Shown here: in pieces, positions 7,745 through 14,372 of the stretch
Numbering within the stretch: the first letter of the stretch is position 1
Layout: every line of letters starts with the position of its first letter
Assembly: GCA_937898155.1 (NCBI GenBank)
Contig: CALEJO010000205.1
Location: forward strand, 1 to 29,126
DNA: 29,126 nt
Direction: 5' to 3'
DNA from: an uncultured Clostridia bacterium
Lineage (GTDB): Bacteria; Bacillota; Clostridia; Oscillospirales; CAG-272
Notes under the pieces: generated by a model
The model's database searches: none
Told to the model about the DNA's origin: nothing
Seen by the model: the letters and a program-made list of their open reading frames with translations, nothing else
Program-made: the position numbers and the translations under genes

Positions 7745-10162
7745 TTAAGATTCTCCTTTTCCTTTTTTCTTTTTCATGATCACGACCACGACACAGACCG
7801 CCGCGACGGCGACGACTGCTACGATGCCGACGATCAGACCGATCGGCGCGCCCGACGTCGGCTCGTCAGAGCCTGTCGTTTCGTCCGTCGCTTCGGTGCC
7901 GATCGTGGTTTCTGTCGTTTCGACGGGCGGATCGGTGGTTTCCGTCGTTTCAACGGGTGCGTTCGAAATCCATTTCGCCCACAACGTCAACCCGTCGAGG
8001 TCTTCGATCACTTTATCGAAATCATAGGCGACCGTGCACGCTTCGTCGGTAAACCAACCGTCGAACGTATAGCCGGCTTTATCCTCGATCGCGGGCACTT
8101 CAAATGTGCTACCGATCTCGGAAGCGAAGGTCGCGCCGTAAAGCGGCGTCGCGTTCGCAAGCGTCAGAATCGCCGCGCTTCCCTCGGGAATCCATTTGGC
8201 GAAGATCAGATAGTCTTCCAGCTCCGTCTGCGTCGAATTCAGGTCAAAGCGCTCGGTGAACGCCTCGTCCTTATACCAACCGCCGAACACGTAGCCGAAC
8301 TTCGCGCCCGTGCTGGTCATCGACTTCGTCACGGAGACGGGGATCAGCTCGCCCGGGTGGAGCTTGACGTTGTAGGAACGCTCCGCGTCAGTCTTGCCCA
8401 TAAAGAGATGCGCGATGTAATAGTCACGCGGCACGTATTCCGCCGCGGTATAGCCGGTCGTCTGCTTTTCGGTGCGACCGCTCTTGCCCTCGGCAAATGC
8501 CGTGCAGAAATATTTTGTGCTACTCGACAGACCGCTGAATGTATAGGTGAATACGCCATATTCATCGGGCTTCAAATGCACCGTCACCGCGTTCTTATCG
8601 TCCGCGGGATTCACCTTGGAGGAGAAAATCAGACCGCAATCGGTCAGATTGCCACCGTTGAGGTCCTTGATGACGCCGCGGAATGTCAGCGAATCCGTCG
8701 TTTTGGCGTCGGACGTGATGATGACCGTCGGTGCCAGTGCCGTCGCGCCCGTCACTTTGACCTGCATTTCCGTGCCGCGATCGCTGAGAACCTCGATGCC
8801 GAGCCGGAACGCATCCGCTTCGTCACCGAAGAGCTGCGTATACGCGATACCGCTGATCGGGAACTTATATTTCGTGCTGTCGAACATATAATAGCTGTCC
8901 GTCGTCATTCCGGCGCTGCGGTAGAAGCCGTAGGGGGAAGAAAGCCCGTTCGTGCCGAGCGGAATGTCGCCGGGATCGTGTCCCTCGCCCTCGCTGTTCA
9001 CACGGCCGGAGGCGATCGCCAGCTCGTCGATATGCCAGATCTGAATCCCTTTCGCGCCGTCGGCGATCCCATCGAAATGGTCGGTCGTCGTGCCGTAGCG
9101 GTTCTCCACAAGGTAATATTCCGCAGGATTCGGCGTATTGATCTTCAAAATGTTATAGGCGCCCTCTTTGCTCTGGCGGGAATACAGCGTATATGTGCCG
9201 TCGAGCACCGTGGTCGCTCTCTCAAATCCGAGGTCCACCATATCATAGGGGTCCATATATGCCGGCGAGGTGCCGTTCGGCTCGCCCGAGTAGGCACTGT
9301 GGCTTCCGCTCGCCATCAGCGTCAGGTTCGACGCGTAGTTCCACGTTTTGCCGTCATTGTTCTTATCCACGTCGTAAAGGTCCGGCGCGCCGAGAAAGTG
9401 ACCGAGCTCATGCGCGAGCGTGCCGACGTTCGCAATCACTTTGCCATTCGCGTTGTTATATTCGCCGATGCGGACAAACCCCGCGCCCTGCACGCCGACG
9501 CCGTCCAGCGTCGCGCCGGAGCCGGTCGTATAATGCGCGTGCACGCAAAAGACGTTCAAATCGTCCCCGCCATAGCCGGAGGAATACTCATAGCCGCCGC
9601 AAACGTAAACGATCGCCAGCTCACGCAGGTTGAGCTTTTTGTTTCCGTCGAGGTCGAGCAACGTATAATCGACAAATTCGTCCGTCGCTTTCAGTGCCGC
9701 CACGCGGGAATTATAGTCCTCATCGGACTGACCGCCCGTAGCTTTATACGGATGCTCGTTCGGGATCGTCACCGTGACGATGCCATCGTTCGCGGTGCCG
9801 CTCGTTTCGGGGCACGGCGTGAAGCAGAATTTCCCGCCCGTCAATTCTTCATAGTAAGTTTTCAGCGTCTTTCCCGTCGTGCCGAAGCAGCGCTCTGCCC
9901 ATTCGGCATCGTCCGAGTGACACCATTGTTCGCCCGTGCTTTTGGCGTTGTTCGCGTTGCCGGAATCGTCCACGCCGTCACCGTTCACGTCAAAATTGAT
10001 CTTGATGACGAGAAGCGGAATCGGATCGTATCCGCTCGCGAGCGTTTTCAGCTCCGTGATCTCCCACGTCTCGTCCGCCTGCACGCTGATCGCCGGCACA
10101 AGCAGAAGCGTCAGACAAAGACAAAGGAACACCGCGGTGATTTTTCTCATTTTGTTTTTCAT
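7745..10162 (-). CDS. Secreted M6-like metalloprotease with InlB-type repeats and membrane anchor (first copy)
   Basis: This 805-residue paralogue of the next gene has the same architecture. There is a signal peptide (about 1-29), an EF-hand-like DLDGNKKLNLREL, and the zinc motif LAHELGHFLGAPDLYDVD near residue 250. A region of about 110 residues resembling fibronectin follows, then two InlB B-type repeats (VFGGWYKDEAFTERFDL and TFDGWFTDEACTVAYDF, each followed by an AKW end). A Thr/Glu-rich linker precedes a C-terminal membrane segment with a KKKKGKGES tail. It lies downstream of a very small membrane-peptide gene and a strong promoter. The ribosome site GGGAGG supports the ATG at 10162. It probably digests proteins outside the cell. 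No sortase motif was seen, so anchoring is by the C-terminal membrane helix. Confidence 0.82.
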   Translation of the reverse strand: MKNKMRKITAVFLCLCLTLLLVPAISVQADETWEITELKTLASGYDPIPLLVIKINFDVNGDGVDDSGNANNAKSTGEQWCHSDDAEWAERCFGTTGKTLKTYYEELTGGKFCFTPCPETSGTANDGIVTVTIPNEHPYKATGGQSDEDYNSRVAALKATDEFVDYTLLDLDGNKKLNLRELAIVYVCGGYEYSSGYGGDDLNVFCVHAHYTTGSGATLDGVGVQGAGFVRIGEYNNANGKVIANVGTLAHELGHFLGAPDLYDVDKNNDGKTWNYASNLTLMASGSHSAYSGEPNGTSPAYMDPYDMVDLGFERATTVLDGTYTLYSRQSKEGAYNILKINTPNPAEYYLVENRYGTTTDHFDGIADGAKGIQIWHIDELAIASGRVNSEGEGHDPGDIPLGTNGLSSPYGFYRSAGMTTDSYYMFDSTKYKFPISGIAYTQLFGDEADAFRLGIEVLSDRGTEMQVKVTGATALAPTVIITSDAKTTDSLTFRGVIKDLNGGNLTDCGLIFSSKVNPADDKNAVTVHLKPDEYGVFTYTFSGLSSSTKYFCTAFAEGKSGRTEKQTTGYTAAEYVPRDYYIAHLFMGKTDAERSYNVKLHPGELIPVSVTKSMTSTGAKFGYVFGGWYKDEAFTERFDLNSTQTELEDYLIFAKWIPEGSAAILTLANATPLYGATFASEIGSTFEVPAIEDKAGYTFDGWFTDEACTVAYDFDKVIEDLDGLTLWAKWISNAPVETTETTDPPVETTETTIGTEATDETTGSDEPTSGAPIGLIVGIVAVVAVAAVCVVVVIMKKKKGKGES

Positions 10163-10207
10163 AGAACCTCCCTCACCTTTCGCAAGTGATCAAAAAAACA
10201 AAAAGGA

Positions 10208-10306
10208 TCAAAGATAAAACAGAACGGAAATACATCCGAGAATCAAAAGCGCGGCAAGCACGCCGCACACCACCCGCACCAGTATTTTTTTCGTTTCCTG
10301 CTTCAT
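10208..10306 (-). CDS. 32-residue single-span membrane peptide
   Basis: An open frame of 32 codons starts at 10306 with GGAG 10 bases upstream. The peptide begins with the charged MKQETKK and continues into one hydrophobic helix (about residues 8-32) that includes Cys14 and Cys24 and ends at FYL. It sits between a near-consensus sigma-A promoter and the first metalloprotease gene, 45 bases before that gene's start, so it is the first gene of the operon. Function unknown. It could be a small membrane protein that helps the secreted proteases or acts as a regulator. The codons, ribosome site and position support a real gene, but no homologue was consulted. Confidence 0.6.
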   Translation of the reverse strand: MKQETKKILVRVVCGVLAALLILGCISVLFYL

Positions 10307-10367
10307 TTCGATCCATCTCCGGAGAAATATTATGTAATAAATATAGAAAATCTCTTTTCTTTTTTCA

Positions 10368-10386
10368 TTAAGTATGATATACTCAA
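10368..10386. promoter_or_regulatory. Palindromic operator candidate upstream of the metalloprotease operon
   Basis: A 19-base imperfect palindrome, TTAAGTATGATATACTCAA, lies about 16-34 bases downstream of the predicted start of transcription. The -10 itself overlaps the 8-base palindrome AGTATACT (10409-10416). Shared AGTAT half-sites suggest binding of one regulator at both places. The regulator is unknown. Confidence 0.4.
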
Positions 10387-10408
10387 TCTATACTTACTAC
10401 ACGGTTTC

Positions 10409-10437
10409 AGTATACTTCATTTTTACGAAAATGTCAA
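10409..10437 (-). promoter_or_regulatory. Sigma-A promoter of the membrane-peptide/metalloprotease operon
   Basis: TTGACA (10437-10432 on the minus strand), a spacer of exactly 17 bases, and TATACT (10414-10409). This is a near-perfect vegetative promoter about 100 bases before the ATG at 10306, which leaves a 5' leader of roughly 95 bases. Confidence 0.75.
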
Positions 10438-10547
10438 TTCAAAAGTCTTTTTTTTGAGATTTTTAGCGAATTTATCAAAAAAGAAAACGCGGGATTGTCG
10501 AATATCGCCAATCGCGCGGTAAACAAGATCGAAAAGGAGAAGTTCCG

Positions 10548-11150
10548 ATGGCAAAAAACGAATGGAAGGGCGGCGCCCTGCTCGCACCCCTGCCGCCGAC
10601 GATGGTATCCTGCGCGATGCCGGACGGCAAACCGAATATCATCACCGTCGCGTGGACGGGAATCCTCGCCACGCATCCGCCGAAAACCTATATTTCCGTG
10701 CGGCCGCAACGCTATTCGTATCCGATCATCCGCGACAGCGGCGAGTTCGTCATCAATCTGCCGTCGGCGGAAATGATCCGCGCCGCCGACCTCTGCGGCA
10801 TGAAAACGGGACGGAAAATCGACAAATTCGCCGTTTGCCGCCTCACGCCGGAGCCGCTGGACGGCTTCGTCGCACCCGCGATCGCGGAGGCGCCGCTTTC
10901 GATTTTCTGCCGCGTGGACGAGATCATTCCGCTCGGCACGCACGATATGTTTCTCGCCTCGATCGAGCGCGTGCTGGTGGACAATTCCCTGCTCGACGCG
11001 GACGGCGCACTTCATATGGAACGCGCGTCACTCGCCGCGTATGCGCACGGCGACTATTTCGCCCTCGGCAAAAAGCTCGGCACGTTCGGCTTCTCCGTCG
11101 CCAAAAAGAAAAAACGCGGCGCCCCGCCGCGTCCCGCGTCCAAAAAATAA
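10548..11150 (+). CDS. Flavin reductase family protein (FMN-binding split barrel)
   Basis: This 200-residue protein resembles the flavoredoxin/flavin reductase-like family: APLPPTMVSCAMPDGKPN, then NIITVAWTGILATHPPKTYIS and FVINLPSAEMI. These proteins bind FMN in a split barrel and pass electrons from reduced cofactors or ferredoxin-type partners; individual substrates vary. It has no signal peptide and is cytoplasmic. The start is supported by AAAGGAG a few bases upstream. The C-terminus ends in a lysine/arginine/proline-rich tail of about 20 residues that is not part of the fold. It is monocistronic, closed by a perfect palindrome terminator shared with the convergent gene. Confidence 0.82.
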   Translation: MAKNEWKGGALLAPLPPTMVSCAMPDGKPNIITVAWTGILATHPPKTYISVRPQRYSYPIIRDSGEFVINLPSAEMIRAADLCGMKTGRKIDKFAVCRLTPEPLDGFVAPAIAEAPLSIFCRVDEIIPLGTHDMFLASIERVLVDNSLLDADGALHMERASLAAYAHGDYFALGKKLGTFGFSVAKKKKRGAPPRPASKK

Positions 11151-11155
11151 GGAAA

Positions 11156-11183
11156 AACGGCACGACCGCGCGGTCGTGCCGTT
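11156..11183. terminator. Perfect 28-base palindrome, bidirectional terminator
   Basis: Arms 11156-11169 and 11170-11183 are exactly complementary (AACGGCACGACCGC and its complement), between the convergent flavin reductase and small membrane protein genes. The T-run is short, which is why confidence is not higher. Confidence 0.65.
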
Positions 11184-11192
11184 TCGTATTTC

Positions 11193-11525
11193 TCAAAGCG
11201 CGAGCAAAAGCACCGACATCAGCGACGCGCAGGAGAGCGCGCTGATCATTCCCGCCGTGCCCGGGGCGCGGCGATACAGCCGGATCATCGGACGGGCGAC
11301 GGTCGCCGCCGCTTTCGCCGCGAGGTCGCAGAGAAACGCAAACGGCAGAAGCAGAAGCATCAAAAGCCCGAGGAGCGTCTTTTTCGTGCGGCGCACGGCA
11401 GTCTTCTGACGGAGCGTTTTCGCGGGCGCGACGGGACGGACCGCCTCATGCGGTCTCTGCGGGCAAACCACTTCATAGGAATAGACCTGGCACCCGTCAA
11501 TTTCTCTGATATCACAAGCGACCAT
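11193..11525 (-). CDS. Small membrane protein under control of the divergent S24 repressor
   Basis: This 110-residue protein has an N-terminal region of about 48 residues with three cysteines. A basic stretch (RQKTAVRRTKK) comes next, then a leucine-rich membrane helix (about 50-70), a short arginine-containing loop and a second hydrophobic C-terminal segment (about 92-110). GGAGG upstream supports the ATG at 11525. Its promoter is a perfect TTGACA-17-TATAAT with a palindromic operator inside the spacer. The layout parallels lexA-yneA of Bacillus, in which a small membrane protein divergent from lexA halts division during DNA damage. No YneA or LysM motif was seen, so this is an analogy of position only. 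Function unknown. Confidence 0.6.
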   Translation of the reverse strand: MVACDIREIDGCQVYSYEVVCPQRPHEAVRPVAPAKTLRQKTAVRRTKKTLLGLLMLLLLPFAFLCDLAAKAAATVARPMIRLYRRAPGTAGMISALSCASLMSVLLLAL

Positions 11526-11567
11526 AACGAACCTCCGTTTTTACCGTTCGGGATTGTTTCTGCGCCT

Positions 11568-11596
11568 ATTATACTACCGTTCACGGTAATTGTCAA
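11568..11596 (-). promoter_or_regulatory. Consensus sigma-A promoter of the small membrane protein
   Basis: TTGACA (11596-11591) and TATAAT (11573-11568) on the minus strand are separated by 17 bases. Both hexamers are perfect consensus. A strong promoter of this kind would be expected to need a repressor. Confidence 0.8.
11575..11588. promoter_or_regulatory. Operator 1 (TACCGT-2-ACGGTA) in the promoter spacer
   Basis: TACCGTTCACGGTA is a perfect inverted repeat with a 2-base centre, lying between the -35 and -10 of the minus-strand promoter. A related repeat overlaps the start of the divergent repressor gene. A single half-site TTACCGT also occurs at 11541-11547, in the 5' leader of the membrane protein gene. 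Confidence 0.7.
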
Positions 11597-11647
11597 GTGG
11601 TTTTTCAAAAAAAATTACCTTTTTTTATAAAAATTTTCAAAAAGCCC

Positions 11648-11676
11648 TTTACAAACGGGAAAATTTGTGATATGAT
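11648..11676 (+). promoter_or_regulatory. Sigma-A promoter of the S24 repressor
   Basis: TTTACA (11648-11653), a 17-base spacer, then TATGAT (11671-11676), directly followed by operator 2. Confidence 0.65.
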
Positions 11677-11677
11677 T

Positions 11678-11693
11678 TTACCGTAAACGATAA
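11678..11693. promoter_or_regulatory. Operator 2 at the repressor's own start site
   Basis: TTACCGTAAACGATAA matches the operator 1 pattern TTACCGT-2-ACGGTAA with one changed base in the right arm. It lies just downstream of the -10, as expected for autorepression. Confidence 0.65.
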
Positions 11694-11715
11694 AATCGAA
11701 CGATCGGAGGACGTC

Positions 11716-12435
11716 ATGGACTGGCTCGAACGCATCAAAACGCTGAAAAAAGAAAAAGGATTTACCAACGACACGCTCGCGGAGCGCTCGGGGATTCCGC
11801 TCGGCACGCTCAATAAGCTCCTCAGCGGCGCGTCATCCGATCCGAAGCTTTCAACGCTCGTGCCGCTCGCCGAAGTGCTCGGTTGCTCGATGGACGAACT
11901 GCTCGGTCGCGCCGAACCGCAAAGCAGCGCCCTGCCCGCCGATCTCGCGGAGCAATACGCGGAGCTTGACGACGAGGGACGCACCGCGGTCTCGCGATTG
12001 ATCGAAAAGGAATACACCCGCGTGATGCAGGCGCGCGAAGACAAGCCCTACGCGCTCGATCTTCCGCAGATCCGCCGCATCCGGCTTTACAATACGGCGG
12101 TCTCTGCCGGCACGGGCTCGTTCCTCGCCGACGGCGACTATACGGAAATCCCGATCTACGCCAACGAAAAAACCGACGCCGCGGACTTCGCCGTGCGCGT
12201 TTACGGCAACAGTATGCAGCCGCGCTACGCGGACGGAGACATTTTGCTCGTTTCCAAGTCCGACGAGATCGACGTCGGCGAGCTCGGCATTTTCGCCTTG
12301 AACGGCGAAAGCTATTTCAAAAAATTCGGCGGCGACCGGCTCATTTCGCTCAATCCCGATTATCGCGACATTCGTATCGGCAAGGACGATGAAATCCTCT
12401 GCTTCGGCAGAGTCATCGGGCGGCTCAAAAAGTAA
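11716..12435 (+). CDS. XRE-type repressor with S24 (LexA-like) self-cleavage domain
   Basis: This 239-residue regulator has an N-terminal XRE helix-turn-helix (about residues 6-62, with LAERSGIPLGTLNKLLSG). A linker of about 60 residues follows, then a C-terminal S24 peptidase domain. Catalytic Ser166 lies in VYGNSMQPRYADGD, and the base Lys202/203 lies in GESYFKKF. An Ala131-Gly132 bond in VSAGTGSF is exactly 35 residues before Ser166, the same spacing as Ala84-Gly85 to Ser119 of E. coli LexA. RecA-stimulated self-cleavage is therefore expected. The family includes phage CI and HdiR repressors. GGAGG at 11706-11710 sets the start. It probably represses itself and the divergent membrane protein. 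Confidence 0.88.
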   Translation: MDWLERIKTLKKEKGFTNDTLAERSGIPLGTLNKLLSGASSDPKLSTLVPLAEVLGCSMDELLGRAEPQSSALPADLAEQYAELDDEGRTAVSRLIEKEYTRVMQAREDKPYALDLPQIRRIRLYNTAVSAGTGSFLADGDYTEIPIYANEKTDAADFAVRVYGNSMQPRYADGDILLVSKSDEIDVGELGIFALNGESYFKKFGGDRLISLNPDYRDIRIGKDDEILCFGRVIGRLKK

Positions 12436-12455
12436 ACTTCTCCTTTTTTATCTTT

Positions 12456-13793
12456 TTATTTTGGCGGAAGCGGCAGGCACAGACCTGCCGCTTCCGTTTC
12501 TGTCCGCACTTCCCGTCTGAGCCAAACGACGGCGGCGAGGTTCAGCGCCGTCATCAGCGCGACGGACAAATCCGAAAAGAGCCACACCGCGCCCTGCGAA
12601 AGCCAGACGCCGCCCGCGATCATGGCACAGTAAACGCCAAGATACGCCGTGCCGACGCGGCGCGACGGGAAGAGATAGCCGACGCAGAGCTTGCCGTAAT
12701 ACGCCCAGCAGATCACCGTCGAAACGGCGAAAAGCAGGATTGCCGCGCTGAGAAACAGCGCCGCGAACTTGCCGTAAACGCGCGAAAACGACCAAATGAC
12801 AAGGTGCATTCCGTTTTCCGTGATCCATTCCCCGTCGCGGGCGAGCAGGATCACGAGCGCCGTCATCGTGCAAATGACGATCGTATCGAAAAACACCTCG
12901 AAAATGCCGAGAAGTCCTTGCTTGGCGGGGATTTTCGTATCCGCGCCCGCGTGCGCCATCGGCGCGGTGCCACCGCCCGCCTCGTGCGAAAACGCGCCCT
13001 TCGCCACACCGTGACGCATCGCGCGGTTGCCGAGAAACCCCGCCACGCCGCCCGCCGTCGCGTGGGGCGCGAACGCGTCGGAAACGATCTCCCGAAAGAT
13101 TGCCGGCACGCGGGAAGCGTCGGCGAGGATCGCCCGCAGGCAGAGGAGCAGATACGCCGCGCTGACGAGCGGCACGAGGATCGCCGTGCATTTTGAGATC
13201 TTCTCATACCCGCCGAAGACGAGGAGCGCGCAAAGGAGCGCCGTCACCGCGCCGAACACCGCGCGCGGCACGCAAAATGTCTGCTCCGCGGCATCCGCCG
13301 CCGCGTTCATCTGCACGAAATTGCCCATCGAAAACGCCGAGACCGCGCCGACGGCGGCAAAGACCGCCGCCATTCCCCTGCCCGTTTTGCCGCCGATCCC
13401 GTCGCGCATATAAAACATCGGGCCGCCGTAGCCGCCGTCCTTTCCCGTCTGCCGATATCGCATCGCCAGCACGATCTCCGCGTATTTCAGCACCATCGCG
13501 CAGAGCGCCGACACCCACATCCAAAAGACCGCGCCCGCCCCGCCGAGCGTCAGCGCCACCGCCACGCCGACGATATTGCCCACGCCGAGCGTGCCCGCGA
13601 GGGAGACCGACAGCGCACGAAGCGGCGATACCCTGCCGCGCCCCTGCCGCGACAGCGCAAATGACGCCGTCCGACGCGGATGCGTCCAGAAAAAGCCGCG
13701 CAGATACCACAAAAACCACAGCCCGCATCCGATCAGCAAAAGCGGAAGCATCACGCCGATCCCCGCGTCAAGCATCCTCCGAATCCACATCAA
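12456..13793 (-). CDS. Sodium:alanine/glycine symporter, AGCS family
   Basis: This 445-residue polytopic membrane protein contains the AGCS signatures: SLAGTLGVGNIVGVAVALT (residues about 64-82), KYAEIVLAMRYRQ, GGYGGPMFYM, and GVAKGAFSHEAGGGTAPMAHA near residues 260-280. About ten membrane helices are visible. Members import alanine, glycine or related small amino acids with sodium. The start at 13793 is the first of two adjacent ATGs, with AGAGGA upstream. The last codons overlap a GC-rich inverted repeat. It is monocistronic and divergent from groES. The family call is firm; the amino acid transported cannot be read from the sequence. Confidence 0.9.
   Translation of the reverse strand: MMWIRRMLDAGIGVMLPLLLIGCGLWFLWYLRGFFWTHPRRTASFALSRQGRGRVSPLRALSVSLAGTLGVGNIVGVAVALTLGGAGAVFWMWVSALCAMVLKYAEIVLAMRYRQTGKDGGYGGPMFYMRDGIGGKTGRGMAAVFAAVGAVSAFSMGNFVQMNAAADAAEQTFCVPRAVFGAVTALLCALLVFGGYEKISKCTAILVPLVSAAYLLLCLRAILADASRVPAIFREIVSDAFAPHATAGGVAGFLGNRAMRHGVAKGAFSHEAGGGTAPMAHAGADTKIPAKQGLLGIFEVFFDTIVICTMTALVILLARDGEWITENGMHLVIWSFSRVYGKFAALFLSAAILLFAVSTVICWAYYGKLCVGYLFPSRRVGTAYLGVYCAMIAGGVWLSQGAVWLFSDLSVALMTALNLAAVVWLRREVRTETEAAGLCLPLPPK
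12465..12496. terminator. Inverted repeat in the symporter 3' end, possible terminator for the S24 repressor gene
   Basis: Perfect 13-base arms 12465-12477 and 12484-12496 flank a 6-base loop, with only a short T stretch (GTTTCT) after it on the plus strand. It lies inside the last codons of the convergent symporter gene. Confidence 0.4.
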
Positions 13794-13954
13794 ACGATCC
13801 TCTCTTTCCGCGTCATTCCTTTGATTTTATGCGCGCGGAATCGCCGCGTATGACGCCGGACGCCGAATTCGTCCTTTTTCGACGGATTTTAGCACTCGCA
13901 TCCCCGACGAATTATGAATTCCTTGTAAAAATTTAATTATTTTTCAAAAAACCC

Positions 13955-13983
13955 TTGATTTTTTCCGCAAATCGGTATAGAAT
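13955..13983 (+). promoter_or_regulatory. Sigma-A promoter of groESL
   Basis: TTGATT (13955-13960), a 17-base spacer and TAGAAT (13978-13983) lie immediately before the CIRCE element, so HrcA would bind over the start site. Confidence 0.7.
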
Positions 13984-13995
13984 AAAGCGTGGAAA

Positions 13996-14022
13996 TTAGC
14001 ACTCGAAACTTCGAAGTGCCAA
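13996..14022. promoter_or_regulatory. CIRCE element (HrcA operator)
   Basis: TTAGCACTC, 9 bases, then AAGTGCCAA. The left half matches the consensus exactly; the right half differs at two of nine positions from GAGTGCTAA. CIRCE upstream of groES is the classical heat-shock control by HrcA in Firmicutes. Confidence 0.9.
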
Positions 14023-14069
14023 ATTTGATGGATTCCAATTCACATAAATCGAAACAGGAGGCAAATTTC

Positions 14070-14354
14070 ATGAAACTCAAACCCTTATCCGACCGCGTCG
14101 TCGTCAAGATGGTCGAGGCGGAAGAAACCACGAAGAGCGGCATCATTCTCGCCGCGTCCGCCAAAGAGAAGCCGCAGGTCGCGGAAGTGATCGCGGTCGG
14201 TCCCGGCGCGGAAAAAGACGGAAAGCTCATTCCGATGTCCGTGAAGCCCGGCGACAAAGTCATCACGAGCAAATATTCCGGCACCGAAATCAAGATCGAC
14301 GGCGTTGAATATATTATCGTATCGCAAAACGACATTCTTGCGATCGTAGACTAA
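14070..14354 (+). CDS. groES: Co-chaperonin GroES
   Basis: This 94-residue GroES begins MKLKPLSDRVVVKMVEAE, has the flexible mobile-loop region (TKSGIILAASAKEKPQ) and ends NDILAIVD. It forms the heptameric lid of the GroEL folding chamber in the cytoplasm. The frame is open further upstream, but AGGAGG just before 14070 and the family length fix the start here. It is the first gene of a two-gene operon: groEL starts 18 bases after its stop. Heat-shock control by HrcA is indicated by the CIRCE element in front. Confidence 0.97.
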   Translation: MKLKPLSDRVVVKMVEAEETTKSGIILAASAKEKPQVAEVIAVGPGAEKDGKLIPMSVKPGDKVITSKYSGTEIKIDGVEYIIVSQNDILAIVD

Positions 14355-14372
14355 ATTTAGGAGGCAGATACC

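Noticed and set aside
5312..10189. Very long plus-strand open frame (about 1600 codons) opposite the metalloproteases
   Set aside because: It is an antisense shadow caused by the codon bias of the minus-strand genes. It is rich in Arg/His/Asp runs, has no recognisable domain, and the opposite strand codes clear protease families with ribosome sites.
10186..10371. 61-codon plus-strand frame between the metalloprotease and flavin reductase genes
   Set aside because: It overlaps the better-supported minus-strand membrane peptide and promoter, and lacks a ribosome site and sensible composition.
11541..11554. Third full operator for the S24 repressor
   Set aside because: Only the left half TTACCGT matches; the right arm does not, so it is mentioned only as a half-site.
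13794..13954. Glycine riboswitch upstream of the AGCS symporter
   Set aside because: Such riboswitches often precede AGCS genes, but none of the conserved core segments were seen in the minus-strand leader.
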